Origin: Miltoncostaea sp050250915
GTDB lineage: Bacteria > Actinomycetota > Thermoleophilia > Miltoncostaeales > Miltoncostaeaceae
Direction of reading: 5' to 3'
DNA length: 64,000 bases
Assembly (NCBI GenBank): GCA_050250915.1
Contig: JBFWNT010000017.1
Location: 1-64,000 of the forward strand
Each line of letters begins with the position of its first letter. Within the stretch, counting starts at the first letter, position 1. Made by a program: the position numbers and the translations under genes. The notes beneath the pieces are model-generated. The model saw only the letters and a program-made list of their open reading frames with translations, did no database searches and had not been told where the DNA came from. Positions 30,036 to 39,617 of the stretch are shown piece after piece.

Positions 30036-30656
30036 TCACGCCTCGTCGTCCAGCAGGAACGAGCCGGTGCGGGGCTCGCCCGCCAGGGTGTACGTCGCGC
30101 GGATCACGCCACTCGGGAACACCTCGGCGTCCTGGAGCTCCAGGCCCGCGGGCCGCGTCCCCGCGCCGAACAGCCGCTTGCCCTCCCCCAGCACCACGGG
30201 GAACGTCCAGATGTGGAGGGCGTCCACCAGGCCCTCCGCCAGCAGGGACTGGAGCAGGTCGGAGCTCCCGATGACCAGCAGGTCGCCGTCGGCCTCGTCG
30301 GCCGCGCGGCGGAGCGCCGCGGTGTCGGACACGACGGTCGTCGGCGACCAGTCGCCCGAGGTGCGCGTGCGCGACACCAGGTACTTGGGGGCCCCGTTCA
30401 GCTTCGCCGCCAGGGGGTTCCCCTCGTCGGGCACCCGCGGCCAGTGCGACCCCAGCAGGCCGTAGCTGCGCGACCCCAGCACGAAGCCGTCCGCCTCCAG
30501 GTGCACCCGGCCGACCGCCGCGCCCCCCTCCTCGTCCATGTGGGGGACGAGCCAGCCGCCGAACGCGAAGCCCGCGTCCACGTCCTCGCCCGGCCCGCCC
30601 GGCGCCTGCATCACGCCGTCCAGCGACACGAACGTCGTCACGGTGAGCCTGCCCAT
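30036..30656 (-). CDS. Dihydrofolate reductase-family (RibD C-terminal-like) protein
   Basis: Protein of 206 residues starting at an ATG behind GGAGGAGG. VTTFVSLDGVMQAP, ADGFVLGSRSYGLL, KYLVSRT, GDLLVIGSSDLLQSLLAEGLVDALHIWTFP (in parts) and VVLGEGKRLFG follow the RibD C-terminal fold of many stand-alone actinobacterial reductases. It probably binds NADPH; the substrate is unknown. It ends 21 bases before the YcaQ-like gene on the same strand. Confidence 0.85.
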   Translation of the reverse strand: MGRLTVTTFVSLDGVMQAPGGPGEDVDAGFAFGGWLVPHMDEEGGAAVGRVHLEADGFVLGSRSYGLLGSHWPRVPDEGNPLAAKLNGAPKYLVSRTRTSGDWSPTTVVSDTAALRRAADEADGDLLVIGSSDLLQSLLAEGLVDALHIWTFPVVLGEGKRLFGAGTRPAGLELQDAEVFPSGVIRATYTLAGEPRTGSFLLDDEA

Positions 30657-30791
30657 CACGGTCCTCCTCCGTCGCGCCCCGCCGCCGTCGGCGGGGCCGG
30701 TTCCATCCATGCGTCGAACGGACGACCGCGGAATCGACACGGACTCATCGCGACATGTCCCGGCGGCCCGCGGGGGTCGCCGGCGGGGGCG

Positions 30792-31262
30792 TCAGTCCGC
30801 GGCGTCGTCCTCGTCGACGTACCCGCGGCGGCTCCACCAGATCATCGACTCGCGGATGGCCGTGAGCCACTCGTCCAGCGTGCGGCCGGCGGGGAGCACG
30901 TCGATGTGCGACTCCTCGTGGCGGTGGATGCGCATCCGCGGCGCCTGGCCGTTGGCCGGCAGGTCGTCGGGCGACTCCGGCCGGCGCTCGAGGCGCGCGA
31001 TCTCCCGGAACGCCACCACGCGCTTGCGGGCGAGCAGGAGGCGCTCCATCGGGTTGGGCTCGAACTCGATCCGGTCGTGGTAGAGCCGCAGCAGCCCGCC
31101 CCGGGCGAGCCAGCCGTTGTTGATGCTCACCAGCCCGCGCTTGCGGACGCCGGCCTCCGGCCCGAGGAACGCGCCGTCGCGCAGGCCCACGAACAACCGG
31201 TCCCAGTCGGGGCGGTCGGCGTCCTTGTCGTTCCAGTCCCAGTCCTTCATGCCCATCGGCAC
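30792..31262 (-). CDS. Hypothetical protein, PH/GRAM-like pattern
   Basis: Predicted 156 residues. After an acidic N-terminus rich in Asp and Trp there is a strand-rich segment (GWLARGGLLRLYHDRIEFEP, then RVVAFREIARLE, then PRMRIHRHEESHIDVLP) ending in a helix with DEWLTAIRES. This order, with a strand pattern followed by a C-terminal helix, resembles PH- or GRAM-like folds, but I do not recognise a named family. Stands alone. Confidence 0.55.
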   Translation of the reverse strand: MPMGMKDWDWNDKDADRPDWDRLFVGLRDGAFLGPEAGVRKRGLVSINNGWLARGGLLRLYHDRIEFEPNPMERLLLARKRVVAFREIARLERRPESPDDLPANGQAPRMRIHRHEESHIDVLPAGRTLDEWLTAIRESMIWWSRRGYVDEDDAAD

Positions 31263-31529
31263 CCCCTTTTCCGTACCGCGGCCACCTCCCCCGGCCGCGA
31301 ATCAAACGGGTCGGGCGAGACCCGGCGTGACCAGTCGCCGGCACCGTGACGTTCCGACGGAACGCCCGTCGTTCCGGCTCCCCAGATAGATGACCCCGAG
31401 AAATGGGCGGATCGATCTACGAATCGCAACTCCTTCGACGAAACGTGGGGCGCAACACGGAACCTGTCTCGCCGTCAACTAGCCGAGCGCATGGTGCGCA
31501 TAACGTGAGCATCATCTTAATCTCGACCG
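31263..31529. other. Intergenic boundary where base composition drops
   Basis: This 267-bp gap divides a high-GC region on its left from a lower-GC segment on its right. It contains a 13-bp palindrome, GTTCCGACGGAAC, at 31351-31363. AT-richer sequence from about 31385 onward must hold the promoter of the oxidase gene. I cannot place promoter boxes reliably. Confidence 0.4.
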
Positions 31530-33731
31530 GTGCCGTCTCCTCGGACATCAGCCGCCGCGCTTGCCGCGGTGCTCGCGTCAAGCATTTCTGTTGCCACTGC
31601 GACGGCGCACCAAGCACCCCGTCCGTCGGCTCCGGCGAAGGCAATCCAAGCTGCCGCCCGAGAGTGCGCGGCGTTCACGCCGGCCCGTGAACGCCGTCTC
31701 CGAGTCCTCGAGGACCGAACGCTGGGGGACGCGCACGCCGCGGAGCATGCGCGTGAACGTGCGCAGAGTCGACGGGAGGCCTGTGCACCGGGAGGCGGGC
31801 TCCAGCAGACGTTCGTCCGGGAGGTCCGTGCTGCCGCGAGCCGCAAGGCGCAGTCGGCCGGGCCGCCATCGCAGGTGGGGCAGTGGGGCTCCCCGATCCC
31901 AATCCCGGGCATGGTCGCAATCCACTCGACGCTGATGCCCAACGGCAAGGTACTGATCTTCTACAACAATCCAGCGTTCGGAGATGAGGAGCGCGGCCGG
32001 GCGATGGTATGGGATCCCGCCACCGGGACCGGAGTGCGGAGGGACGCGCCCGCGAACATCTGGTGCGCTGGGCAGACGCTCCTCGCCGACGGGCGTGTTC
32101 TCGTCGTCGGAGGGAACCTTCAGTACCAGACCGCCCCCGGACAGCCTGGAGGCTCCTTCAAGGGGCTCAACGAGATCTGGCTGTTCGACCCGTTCACGGA
32201 GTCTTGGGCCCGCGGACCGGAGATGCGCCACGGGCGGTGGTACCCGACGGTGACGCGGCTCGCGGACGGACGTGCGGTGATCTCGGCTGGGTGGGATGAG
32301 ACGGGAAACGGCGCCGAGGCGAACAACCGCGACATCGAGGTCTACACGCCAGCGGCCGACGGGCGCGGCCCAGGAACCGTCCAAGTCGTGGACAGCCGTG
32401 ACATCGACACCTATCCGCACCAGTTCCTCATGCCCGACGGACGTGTGCTGTTCGCAGGCCCGAGAGACGCTGACACCTTCCTGCTCGACCCCAATGGCTG
32501 GCGGGAGACCGACATCGCCGACCTCAACAACAGCGGCCAATTCGGCTACGGCTCTGGTGTGCTGCTGCCCGGCGGCGCGGATGGGTCGACGAAGGTGATG
32601 GTCATCGGCGGCGGTGCCGAGGGCGACCCTGGGAACCTGTCAACCGCCACAACAGAGTTGTACGACACGTCCCGTCCGGCCGATGGATGGAGACTCAAGG
32701 CGCCGTTGCCGCAGTCCCGACGAAACGTGAACACCGTGATCCTTCCCGATGGGACATTGCTGAGCGTTGGCGGGAACCAGACGGGTGCCAGTGACGGCTA
32801 CCGCAAGGAGGCGGCTCTGTATGAACCCGCCGCCGACCGGTGGACCACCATGGCAGCGCAATCTGAGGGCCGCGGATACCACTCGACAGCTCTCCTGCTG
32901 CCGGACGCCCGCGTTCTCTCGGCTGGCGACGACACGGCTGCGGGCGGCGGCTGGGAAAGTGACGTGGCGGAGATCTTCTCACCGCCGTACCTGTTCCATG
33001 GGCCTCGTCCCACGATCGCGGCGGCGCCGACGGCCATCCGCTGGGGCGGTGTTTTCCGGATTGATACCCCGGACGCCATCTCGCGGGCTGTTCTGGTCGC
33101 GCCAGGCGCGACGACGCACGCGAACGACATGAATCAACGCCACATCGAGCTGACACTCACGCCGGTCGCCGGCGGCATCCAAGCCATCGCCCCTTCGACT
33201 GCCGCAGTCGCTCCACCGGGCCCCTACATGCTCTTCTTGATCTCGCCCGCCGGCGTGCCGTCGGTTGCGCGGTTCGTTCGTGTCGGCGATCGGGTCGAGA
33301 CCGGGTCGGGCGAAAGCGCTCCACCCTCGGGGGCGTCGCAGGGTGCGGTTGCAACGCGCCCGACCGACCTTCCGTCGCAACGGGCCTTGGGGGCACGCCT
33401 CTCGAACCCGCGTCTGGTTCGGCGGTCCGGCGGCACGACGTTCGCGGTGACCGTCACTGCGAGGCGACCGGCCGCCGCCCGAATCGTCCTGGGGTGGCCC
33501 GGGCATGCGAACCGCTTCGTCGCGCACTCGAGCTTCCGCCTCAGGGCCGGAAAGCCCAATCGGCGCATCCTAGGGCTCGCGCCGCTTCCGCGGGGACGCT
33601 CGGTCGAGCTTCGGTTGACCGTGACGCTCACCCATCCGGACGGCCCGAAGGTGGTCCTGAAGCGGGTTGTGTTGTCGTCGGGCGACCAGACAGCGCTCAG
33701 GAAGATCGGCGTCATGCCCCGCCGGCGATAA
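31530..33731 (+). CDS. Secreted copper-radical oxidase (galactose/glyoxal oxidase-like)
   Basis: Protein of 733 residues from a GTG; signal peptide about residues 1-27. Kelch-type repeats form a propeller, followed by a galactose-oxidase-like Ig domain (PTIAAAPTAIRWGG onward). The mononuclear copper site is complete: Cys179 in WCAGQ and Tyr238 in RWYPT would form the Cys-Tyr radical cofactor, Tyr450-His451 in GYHSTALLLPD, and His530 in THANDMNQRH. The pattern (WCAG, DMNQR) is closer to glyoxal oxidases than to classical galactose oxidase. Such enzymes oxidise an alcohol or aldehyde to release hydrogen peroxide. A C-terminal basic beta domain of about 110 residues is extra. GC and codon use are lower than in flanking genes, suggesting transfer. 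Confidence 0.88.
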   Translation: MPSPRTSAAALAAVLASSISVATATAHQAPRPSAPAKAIQAAARECAAFTPARERRLRVLEDRTLGDAHAAEHARERAQSRREACAPGGGLQQTFVREVRAAASRKAQSAGPPSQVGQWGSPIPIPGMVAIHSTLMPNGKVLIFYNNPAFGDEERGRAMVWDPATGTGVRRDAPANIWCAGQTLLADGRVLVVGGNLQYQTAPGQPGGSFKGLNEIWLFDPFTESWARGPEMRHGRWYPTVTRLADGRAVISAGWDETGNGAEANNRDIEVYTPAADGRGPGTVQVVDSRDIDTYPHQFLMPDGRVLFAGPRDADTFLLDPNGWRETDIADLNNSGQFGYGSGVLLPGGADGSTKVMVIGGGAEGDPGNLSTATTELYDTSRPADGWRLKAPLPQSRRNVNTVILPDGTLLSVGGNQTGASDGYRKEAALYEPAADRWTTMAAQSEGRGYHSTALLLPDARVLSAGDDTAAGGGWESDVAEIFSPPYLFHGPRPTIAAAPTAIRWGGVFRIDTPDAISRAVLVAPGATTHANDMNQRHIELTLTPVAGGIQAIAPSTAAVAPPGPYMLFLISPAGVPSVARFVRVGDRVETGSGESAPPSGASQGAVATRPTDLPSQRALGARLSNPRLVRRSGGTTFAVTVTARRPAAARIVLGWPGHANRFVAHSSFRLRAGKPNRRILGLAPLPRGRSVELRLTVTLTHPDGPKVVLKRVVLSSGDQTALRKIGVMPRRR

Positions 33732-33749
33732 ACGCCGGCGGGGGGGGCG

Positions 33750-34841
33750 TCACCGTCGGCCGACGATGCGGAACGAGGGCGCCGCCCAGAGCAGACGTGG
33801 GCCGATACTGGACAGGGCCCGGTTCGCGACGCGTACGGGGCGTCTGCCGCCGGCGCCACCCCAATAGCCGTGTACGGTTGCCCGGAAGCCCAGTCCTTCG
33901 AGCGACCGTGCCAACAGCCTCGGATCCACAGGGCGCTCGACCACCATGCCGGCGGGTGCGACGGGGACTTCGCCGCGACGGTATGGGCGTGCCGGGCGGA
34001 TGCCCGTCTCCGCAAACATCCGGCAGACGGCCACGACCTGATCGCGCGTCATCAGCGCCGTGTTCTCGGCGAAGTCCCTTGCTGCGGACCCGTCGAGTTC
34101 CGGCAGGGTCCGACGGACAATGTCGAGTCGTTCCTCGACGTAAGGGAAGTCGATCCGGTGGCCGTGCACGGTGCGCGGGGCTGGACCGCGTTCATACGCC
34201 TCCCAGAGATCCTCGTTTCGCCGACGCAGCAACGGGTTCACCAATGTGTTCGCCTCAGCGATCACGACCGCGCCGCCGGGACGGACGACTCGGGCGGCTT
34301 CGCGGAGGAACGCCGCCACGTCGAGGTACACGCCGACGGCCTCATTGGAGATGAGGAGGTCGACGCTCGCGTCGTCCACCGGGAGGGCGGCAACGTCTCC
34401 CAAGTGAGGAACAAGGCGCCGCCGATAGTCCGGCGGCAGCGCGGCGGCTCCACGCTTCGCCGTTGCCAGCCGGTCCGCGTCGACATCGATGCCGATTACC
34501 TGCGCGGCACCGAGGACCGCGAGAACAAGGAGATTGAAGCCGTCGCCGCAGCCGGCGTCCACAACCGTTGCGCCGCGGAGATCCGCGGATGCCAAGCGCG
34601 CGAGATCGTCATGGTAGCGCAGGCTGGTGGCGGCTCCGTCGAGGTGCTCCGCCCACGGACCGTCGTCGCTCGCCAAACTGCGAACCACGTCCGCGAGGTC
34701 TCCGGCTCCCATGCGACGAGATATGCCGAGCGCGCCCGCAGCCGCGCTCGCCGCCTCTTGAACGAAGGGGCCAAGTACGGCCTCCGATGCGCTTCCCGCA
34801 GCGCCGAACTCACTGACGCCCGCCAGCACCTCTCCAATCAT
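33750..34841 (-). CDS. Class I SAM-dependent methyltransferase
   Basis: Protein of 363 residues. Motif I is VVDAGCGDGFNLL near residue 93, followed by the acidic IGIDVDADRL, motif IV region VDLLISNEAVGVYLD and ARVVRPGGAVVIAEAN. An extra C-terminal stretch of about 140 residues ends WGGAGGRRPVRVANRAL. It resembles methyltransf_11 proteins acting on small molecules or lipids; the substrate is unknown. It shares the lower-GC composition of its neighbours and is convergent with the oxidase gene, 18 bases away. Confidence 0.8.
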   Translation of the reverse strand: MIGEVLAGVSEFGAAGSASEAVLGPFVQEAASAAAGALGISRRMGAGDLADVVRSLASDDGPWAEHLDGAATSLRYHDDLARLASADLRGATVVDAGCGDGFNLLVLAVLGAAQVIGIDVDADRLATAKRGAAALPPDYRRRLVPHLGDVAALPVDDASVDLLISNEAVGVYLDVAAFLREAARVVRPGGAVVIAEANTLVNPLLRRRNEDLWEAYERGPAPRTVHGHRIDFPYVEERLDIVRRTLPELDGSAARDFAENTALMTRDQVVAVCRMFAETGIRPARPYRRGEVPVAPAGMVVERPVDPRLLARSLEGLGFRATVHGYWGGAGGRRPVRVANRALSSIGPRLLWAAPSFRIVGRR

Positions 34842-34892
34842 GGACGGCAGCGTACTGATCGGCCACTCAGCGCGCCACTCGCGCTTGGGGCA

Positions 34893-36287
34893 TCAGATCC
34901 GTAGGGGCACTGAACTTCTCCGCTCGTTGGTCTGAGCGTCCGTCGCAATCACCTGCAATCGAAGACGGCGCTGCGGCACCTTGGCGAGTCGGCGGGCAAC
35001 GCGCCCCTGGATGCGGAGGAGCAGACGATGCGCGGTACGCGGTCGCAGCCGAGCCACCGAGGCGATCGCGCCGCGGCTGTCTGCCGGTATACCGAGACGG
35101 GCCGCTGCGGGGCGATCTGGGATCAGGGATGCGCGCACAGAGCACGGTGAGGAGCACCGTACGGCCACAGGTATGGCCGCACGCTGGTGCGCATCGATGC
35201 GCGCTCTGGCGACGGCGGCCGCGCGCGGAGCAACGGCGAGGGACACGCGAGGCGGGGTGGTGTCAATGGCGAACTCTCGAAGCGAGCCACCCACGCGAAC
35301 GCCGGGTTGGGAGGGCACGAAGCCAACCCGGTCGCGCCGATTCTGAGTGAACCACACGCCGGATGACGTCGAGACGATGCCGTGGGGGCTCGACCGGCGG
35401 GCTGGCAGGCCGATCTCGCTATAGGCGCCGGCCACCGTGAGTCTGCCCACGCGACCGCTCCCCGGCCGGGTGATCCAGAGCGACCCGTCTGCCGAGCGCG
35501 TGACTCCGTACCCACCGCTCGCAGGACCGGGCAGGGCGATCTCGGTGATCTCACCCAGCAGCGTCACACGACCGATGCGAGAGGCGGTGGTCTCGGTGAA
35601 CCACATCGCACCGTCGGGTCCGGCGACGATGCCGCCGGGGTTTCCTCCGTTCGCGAGTCGGAACTCATCGACCTGGCCTCCTGTTGTGATGCGGGCGATG
35701 ATGTTCCGGCTCCTGAGCGTCACCCACATGCTCCCGTCCGGGCCTGCGGCGATGTCCTCCGGTGTGCTTCCGGCCACGAGCGGGATGGTCGTCACCTGGC
35801 CGGTGGTCGTGACGGCAACCACGTGGTCTCCGTCCTTGTCCACCATCCAGAGGCGACCGTCAGGGCCCGCGGCGATGCCACGGTAGTTGCCGAACGGCAC
35901 AGGGAACTCGCTGACAACACCGGACCGCGTGACCCGACCGATCCGATCGCCGTACTCCGAGAACCAGAGTGCTCCGTCTGGGCCAGTCGTGATGTCCGCG
36001 GGTCCCCGGCTCGGACCCGGAACCCGGCGTATCGCTCCTGACGGCGAGACCCGTCCGATGCGACGCGTCCCGAACTCCGTATACCAGATGGCTCCGTCCG
36101 GCCCGATGGTGATCCCGTCGGAGAGCGCGCGGGCCGTGATCGGCTCGCTTCGGGCCCCCAGTGCTGGTCCCGCGAGCGCTGCGGCGACGGTGCCCGCGAC
36201 CCACGCCGCCAACAAGGGGCGCGTCGCTCCAAGGCCTTGCCGTCCGCCGACCGCGGACGGTACGAGCGATGCATCCGCTGGCTGCAC
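34893..36287 (-). CDS. Secreted Vgb-like (virginiamycin B lyase type) beta-propeller protein
   Basis: Protein of 464 residues from a GTG at 36287, with a hydrophobic signal segment near residues 20-42. At least six repeats of about 42 residues carry the pattern ITxGPDGAxWFTE...RIGRVT, typical of Vgb/SMP-30-like propellers. Known Vgb lyases linearise streptogramin B, but most propellers of this type in soil bacteria have no proven function, and the catalytic His/Glu residues were not checked. From about residue 340 a basic Ig-like domain follows. Lower GC than flanks. It begins 41 bases after the MFS stop on the same strand. Confidence 0.75.
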   Translation of the reverse strand: MQPADASLVPSAVGGRQGLGATRPLLAAWVAGTVAAALAGPALGARSEPITARALSDGITIGPDGAIWYTEFGTRRIGRVSPSGAIRRVPGPSRGPADITTGPDGALWFSEYGDRIGRVTRSGVVSEFPVPFGNYRGIAAGPDGRLWMVDKDGDHVVAVTTTGQVTTIPLVAGSTPEDIAAGPDGSMWVTLRSRNIIARITTGGQVDEFRLANGGNPGGIVAGPDGAMWFTETTASRIGRVTLLGEITEIALPGPASGGYGVTRSADGSLWITRPGSGRVGRLTVAGAYSEIGLPARRSSPHGIVSTSSGVWFTQNRRDRVGFVPSQPGVRVGGSLREFAIDTTPPRVSLAVAPRAAAVARARIDAHQRAAIPVAVRCSSPCSVRASLIPDRPAAARLGIPADSRGAIASVARLRPRTAHRLLLRIQGRVARRLAKVPQRRLRLQVIATDAQTNERRSSVPLRI

Positions 36288-36328
36288 GCGATGAACCGTA
36301 GCGGGCGTGGCGGGCCGCGGTGAAGACG

Positions 36329-37573
36329 TCAGTCGCCTCGACCATGTGCTCGCGTCCGCATGACCACCGGCACGCTCGCCAGAATTAGGGCGCCGGCCAC
36401 GAGCCAGAGCGCCGAGTAGGGGACCGTGCCCAGTGGGTCGCCCAGCGCCCGCTGCCCCTGGATCGCGGCGCCCGCCAGCAGCGGCCCCAGCACGATGCCC
36501 GCCCCGCGACTCATGCTGTAGAGCCCGGTCAGCAGGCCGTGGCCCGCCCGAGGCATCATCGGGATGAGCATCGCGTACGGCAGCGCCATCATGATCCCCG
36601 CGCTCGCCGAGATGACAGGGATCATCGGGACGAGCAGCGCCGGGTCGTCGGACAGGAACGGGACGACCATCGGGGCGCCGTACGCGACCGCCGTCCACCG
36701 CACCACCCGCTCGGTGCCGAACCGCTCGGCCGTCACGCCGGCCACGGCCGCCCCCAGCAGCACGCACACGCCGGCCGCGCCGACCACCCCCGCCGTGGCC
36801 ACCAGGCTCAGGCCGAGGCCCGTCGTGACCCACAGGACCACGAAGGTGCGGATGGCGCCGAGCGCGGCCTCCCAGAGGGCGTTGGCCACGAAGAACGCGC
36901 GCAGGGCGGGGCGCCGCACCAGCAGGCGGCCGACCCGGCGGAAGGCGTCGGCGGCCCGGAGGGCGTCGCCCGGCTCCTGCTGGAGGGGCTCGCCGCGGTG
37001 GACGAGCGCCCACGTGAACGCCCCGACCGTGGCCAGGAGGATCCCCGCCGCGGTCACGAACGGCACCGGCTCGGCGATCGCCAGGAGCAGCCCGCCGCCC
37101 ACCAGGGCCAGCGCCGTGCCCACGCCGCGGGCCACGGCCTGGGCGCTCTGCGACCGGCCCGCGTCGCGCTCGGGCACGAGGTCCGGATAGAGCGTCCGGT
37201 ACGGCTCGTAGGCGATGTAGTAGGCGGCGAAGAGGACGATCACCACCAGGAGCGCCGGCACGATCCGGTCCTGGAAGCCCACCACCACGAGCGCCGCGGC
37301 CATCACCGGGACCCCGGCCAGCACGAACGGCAGGCGCCCGCCGATCGGCGTGACCAGCCGGTCGGAGCGCGCGCCGATCACGACCGGCAGGAACAGGGCC
37401 ATGATCCCCTCCACCGCGATCAGGGCCGCGATGGCGGTGGGCGACCCGGCGCCCTCGGCGACGATCACCGGGAGGTAGGTCCCCACCGTCGTCGCCGCCA
37501 GCGAGAACCCCAGCGTCGGGACGGCCAGGAGGACGTGGGTCCCACCCGGCGTGCGTCGTGCGCTGCGGTTCAC
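36329..37573 (-). CDS. MFS transporter
   Basis: Protein of 414 residues with about twelve hydrophobic segments. The loop between helices 2 and 3 carries GARSDRLVTPIGGRLPFV, resembling sucrose/glycoside-type (GPH or SLC45-like) carriers, and the matching VTAERFGTERVV loop lies in the second half. The composition is back to the high GC of the genome, so it marks the right edge of the low-GC segment. The substrate is unknown; sugar is a guess from the loop. Confidence 0.85.
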   Translation of the reverse strand: MNRSARRTPGGTHVLLAVPTLGFSLAATTVGTYLPVIVAEGAGSPTAIAALIAVEGIMALFLPVVIGARSDRLVTPIGGRLPFVLAGVPVMAAALVVVGFQDRIVPALLVVIVLFAAYYIAYEPYRTLYPDLVPERDAGRSQSAQAVARGVGTALALVGGGLLLAIAEPVPFVTAAGILLATVGAFTWALVHRGEPLQQEPGDALRAADAFRRVGRLLVRRPALRAFFVANALWEAALGAIRTFVVLWVTTGLGLSLVATAGVVGAAGVCVLLGAAVAGVTAERFGTERVVRWTAVAYGAPMVVPFLSDDPALLVPMIPVISASAGIMMALPYAMLIPMMPRAGHGLLTGLYSMSRGAGIVLGPLLAGAAIQGQRALGDPLGTVPYSALWLVAGALILASVPVVMRTRAHGRGD

Positions 37574-37631
37574 GTGCTCCCGGTTGTCCGGTGCGGGGCG
37601 GGCCCGGGGAGCGTAATGGGACGGGCGGGGC

Positions 37632-38543
37632 TCAGCCCGCCGCGACCAGGGGGATCACCCGCCCCGCGAAGCGCTCGAGCTGCGCCACCTCGTCGCCCAG
37701 CGGCCAGATGAACAGCCGCTGCGCGCCGGCGTCGCGGAACGCGGCGATCCGCTCCGCGCACCGCTCGGCGGGGCCGATGGGGAGCGCCATGGCGGCCAGG
37801 TCCTCCGGGGGCCGGCCCGTCATGGGACCCAGCACGTCGCGCAGGATGCGCTCCTCCGTGGCCCGGTCCTCGGTGACGTAGCACCAGGCGGTGGCCAGGC
37901 CGTTCGTGAACGCGTCGGGGTCGCCGCCGCGCGCCGCGACGTGTGCGCGCACCGCCGCCCAGGAGTCGGCGAAGCCCTCGGGCGTGGTGTTGTACGCCGA
38001 CGCGAGCCACCCGTCGCCGAGCTCGGCGGCCCGCCGCAGGCCCCGGGGACGGCCCCAGCCCGCCATCCAGATCGGCGGCCGGCCGGGCGCCGGCGCCGGC
38101 TCCAGGGCCGCCGACGCGTGGGAGGGGTCCCGGCCGAGCAGGACGCGGAGCGTCCGCACCGCCTCCTCGAAGCGGGCGTGCCGGCGGTCGGTGGGCACGC
38201 CCGCCAGCGCGTGGTCGCGCTCGCTGGAGCCGGGCCCGACCCCGCCGGCGAAGCGGCCACCCGACAGCAGGTCGAGCGCCGCGAACGCCTTCGCGGTGGC
38301 CGCCGGCCCGCGCACGGCGGGCAGGCAGACGGTGGTCGCCAGGCCCATGTCGCCCGACGCGTCGATCACCGACGCCAGCGCCGTGAGGCCGTCGATCCAG
38401 GGCCGGGGGAAGACCAGGTGGTCGTTCGCCGTGAGCCAGCGGTACCCCAGGGACGCCGCCGCGGTCGCGTAGTCCCGCAGGGCCGTCGGCGAGGACGGCC
38501 CGGGCGACATCGGCATCAGCGGGAGGTGGGCCCCGAACTCCAT
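37632..38543 (-). CDS. LLM-class (F420-dependent type) oxidoreductase
   Basis: Protein of 303 residues. The opening MEFGAHLPLMP, then GYRWLTANDHLVFP, DLLSGGRFAGGVGPGSSERDHAL and PPIWMAGWGRPRGL, match bacterial luciferase-like TIGR F420 families. It likely uses F420 rather than FMN, as is usual in actinobacteria, but the cofactor is not proven by sequence. Convergent or coupled neighbours do not suggest a pathway. Confidence 0.88.
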   Translation of the reverse strand: MEFGAHLPLMPMSPGPSSPTALRDYATAAASLGYRWLTANDHLVFPRPWIDGLTALASVIDASGDMGLATTVCLPAVRGPAATAKAFAALDLLSGGRFAGGVGPGSSERDHALAGVPTDRRHARFEEAVRTLRVLLGRDPSHASAALEPAPAPGRPPIWMAGWGRPRGLRRAAELGDGWLASAYNTTPEGFADSWAAVRAHVAARGGDPDAFTNGLATAWCYVTEDRATEERILRDVLGPMTGRPPEDLAAMALPIGPAERCAERIAAFRDAGAQRLFIWPLGDEVAQLERFAGRVIPLVAAG

Positions 38544-38720
38544 GGCCCCGCCATCATCGTGCGGTCCCCCAGGGGTTGTCGATCACGAAGCGCCACGCGT
38601 GATCCGCGGTCGAGCAGCGGGGAGGCCGCCGCCGTTCGGGGCAATATCCACGACACGCCGATGAGTCGTGGAACTGCACCGGAGCGGACGCACGCGCTGC
38701 GCGGCGGACGCTGACGCCCC

Positions 38721-39608
38721 GTGACCGCGGCGCCGGCGTCCGCCGCGCAGCTGGCCGCGGACGTGGTCGCCCGGGTCCGGGACGATCCCGCGGCCCGGTT
38801 GCTCGCGATGCGCGGGCTGTACGAGAGCCGGGCGCCGGGGCGGCCGCACCTGCCGTACCGGCGCGCGATCACCGCGTTCATGTCGTGGCAGGTCGATCGG
38901 GCGCTGCTCGAGCCTCCCGGCGCGCCGCGGCCGGGCAGCCCGTGGTGGCGGGCGGTCAACGACGCCCTGCTGCGCGACACCGCCGAGGCGCGCCACCTGT
39001 CGCTGGGCGCGCCCGGCGAGCCCTCGTCCCCCGCGGTGCGCGCGTGCCTGGAGTTCGCGCTGCGCCCGTCCGCGCGGGGCTGGTACCGCGCCCACAACGT
39101 CTCGATCGCGAGCGCCTACCTCGCGAACCGCGAGCTGGCGGAGCGGGAGGGGCGCGTCGAGCGCTTCTTCCTGAACGTGGTGCTCCTGCGCGTGCTGTAT
39201 GCCCACGCCCTGGTGGCGGAGCCGCGCCTCGCGCTCGGGTGGCTCTGGCCGGTGGCGGGGCCGCTCGGCGACCCCCGGGTGGGCACCACCGGCATCTTCC
39301 TCTCGCTCTCGCGGGTGCTGCCGAACCGCTACCCGCTGGGCGATGACGTGACCCCGTTCGTGGCCGACGAGGGCGGCTTCGGGCGGCTCCTCGACCACGG
39401 GATCATCCAGCCGCGGCTGCGGGCCCTCTACGACTGGTCGGCGCGGGAGCTGGACCGCCCCGAGGTGGCCGGCCTGCTGGTCGGCGAGACCCCCGCCTAC
39501 GCGTGGGACCCGGCGGAGTCCGCCGATTGGGTGCCGCCCCCGCGCCGCCTCGAGCGGCTCGCGCGGCGCGTCGTCCCGCCGCCGTTCGGCGCGTGCGGGT
39601 CCGTGTAG
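38721..39608 (+). CDS. Hypothetical protein, unrecognised (possible substrate-binding helical fold)
   Basis: Predicted 295 residues from a GTG. The sequence is Arg- and aromatic-rich with recurring motifs: FMSWQVDRALLEPPG, PWWRAVNDALLRDTAEA, GWYRAHNVSIASAYL and ERFFLNVVLLRVLYAHAL. It has no signal peptide, one mildly hydrophobic region near residue 155, and no known catalytic motif. The codon use is native. It lies nine bases before a membrane-protein gene in the same direction, so the two probably form an operon. Confidence 0.65.
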   Translation: MTAAPASAAQLAADVVARVRDDPAARLLAMRGLYESRAPGRPHLPYRRAITAFMSWQVDRALLEPPGAPRPGSPWWRAVNDALLRDTAEARHLSLGAPGEPSSPAVRACLEFALRPSARGWYRAHNVSIASAYLANRELAEREGRVERFFLNVVLLRVLYAHALVAEPRLALGWLWPVAGPLGDPRVGTTGIFLSLSRVLPNRYPLGDDVTPFVADEGGFGRLLDHGIIQPRLRALYDWSARELDRPEVAGLLVGETPAYAWDPAESADWVPPPRRLERLARRVVPPPFGACGSV

Positions 39609-39617
39609 CGTCGGCGG

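Noticed and set aside
31351..31363. GTTCCGACGGAAC as a LexA box
   Set aside because: Actinobacterial LexA sites have the form GAAC-N4-GTTC. This palindrome has the opposite arrangement, and no SOS gene follows.
34893..36287. Assigning the propeller gene as an antibiotic-resistance virginiamycin B lyase
   Set aside because: The propeller repeats match, but the catalytic residues were not confirmed and most such proteins are not lyases.
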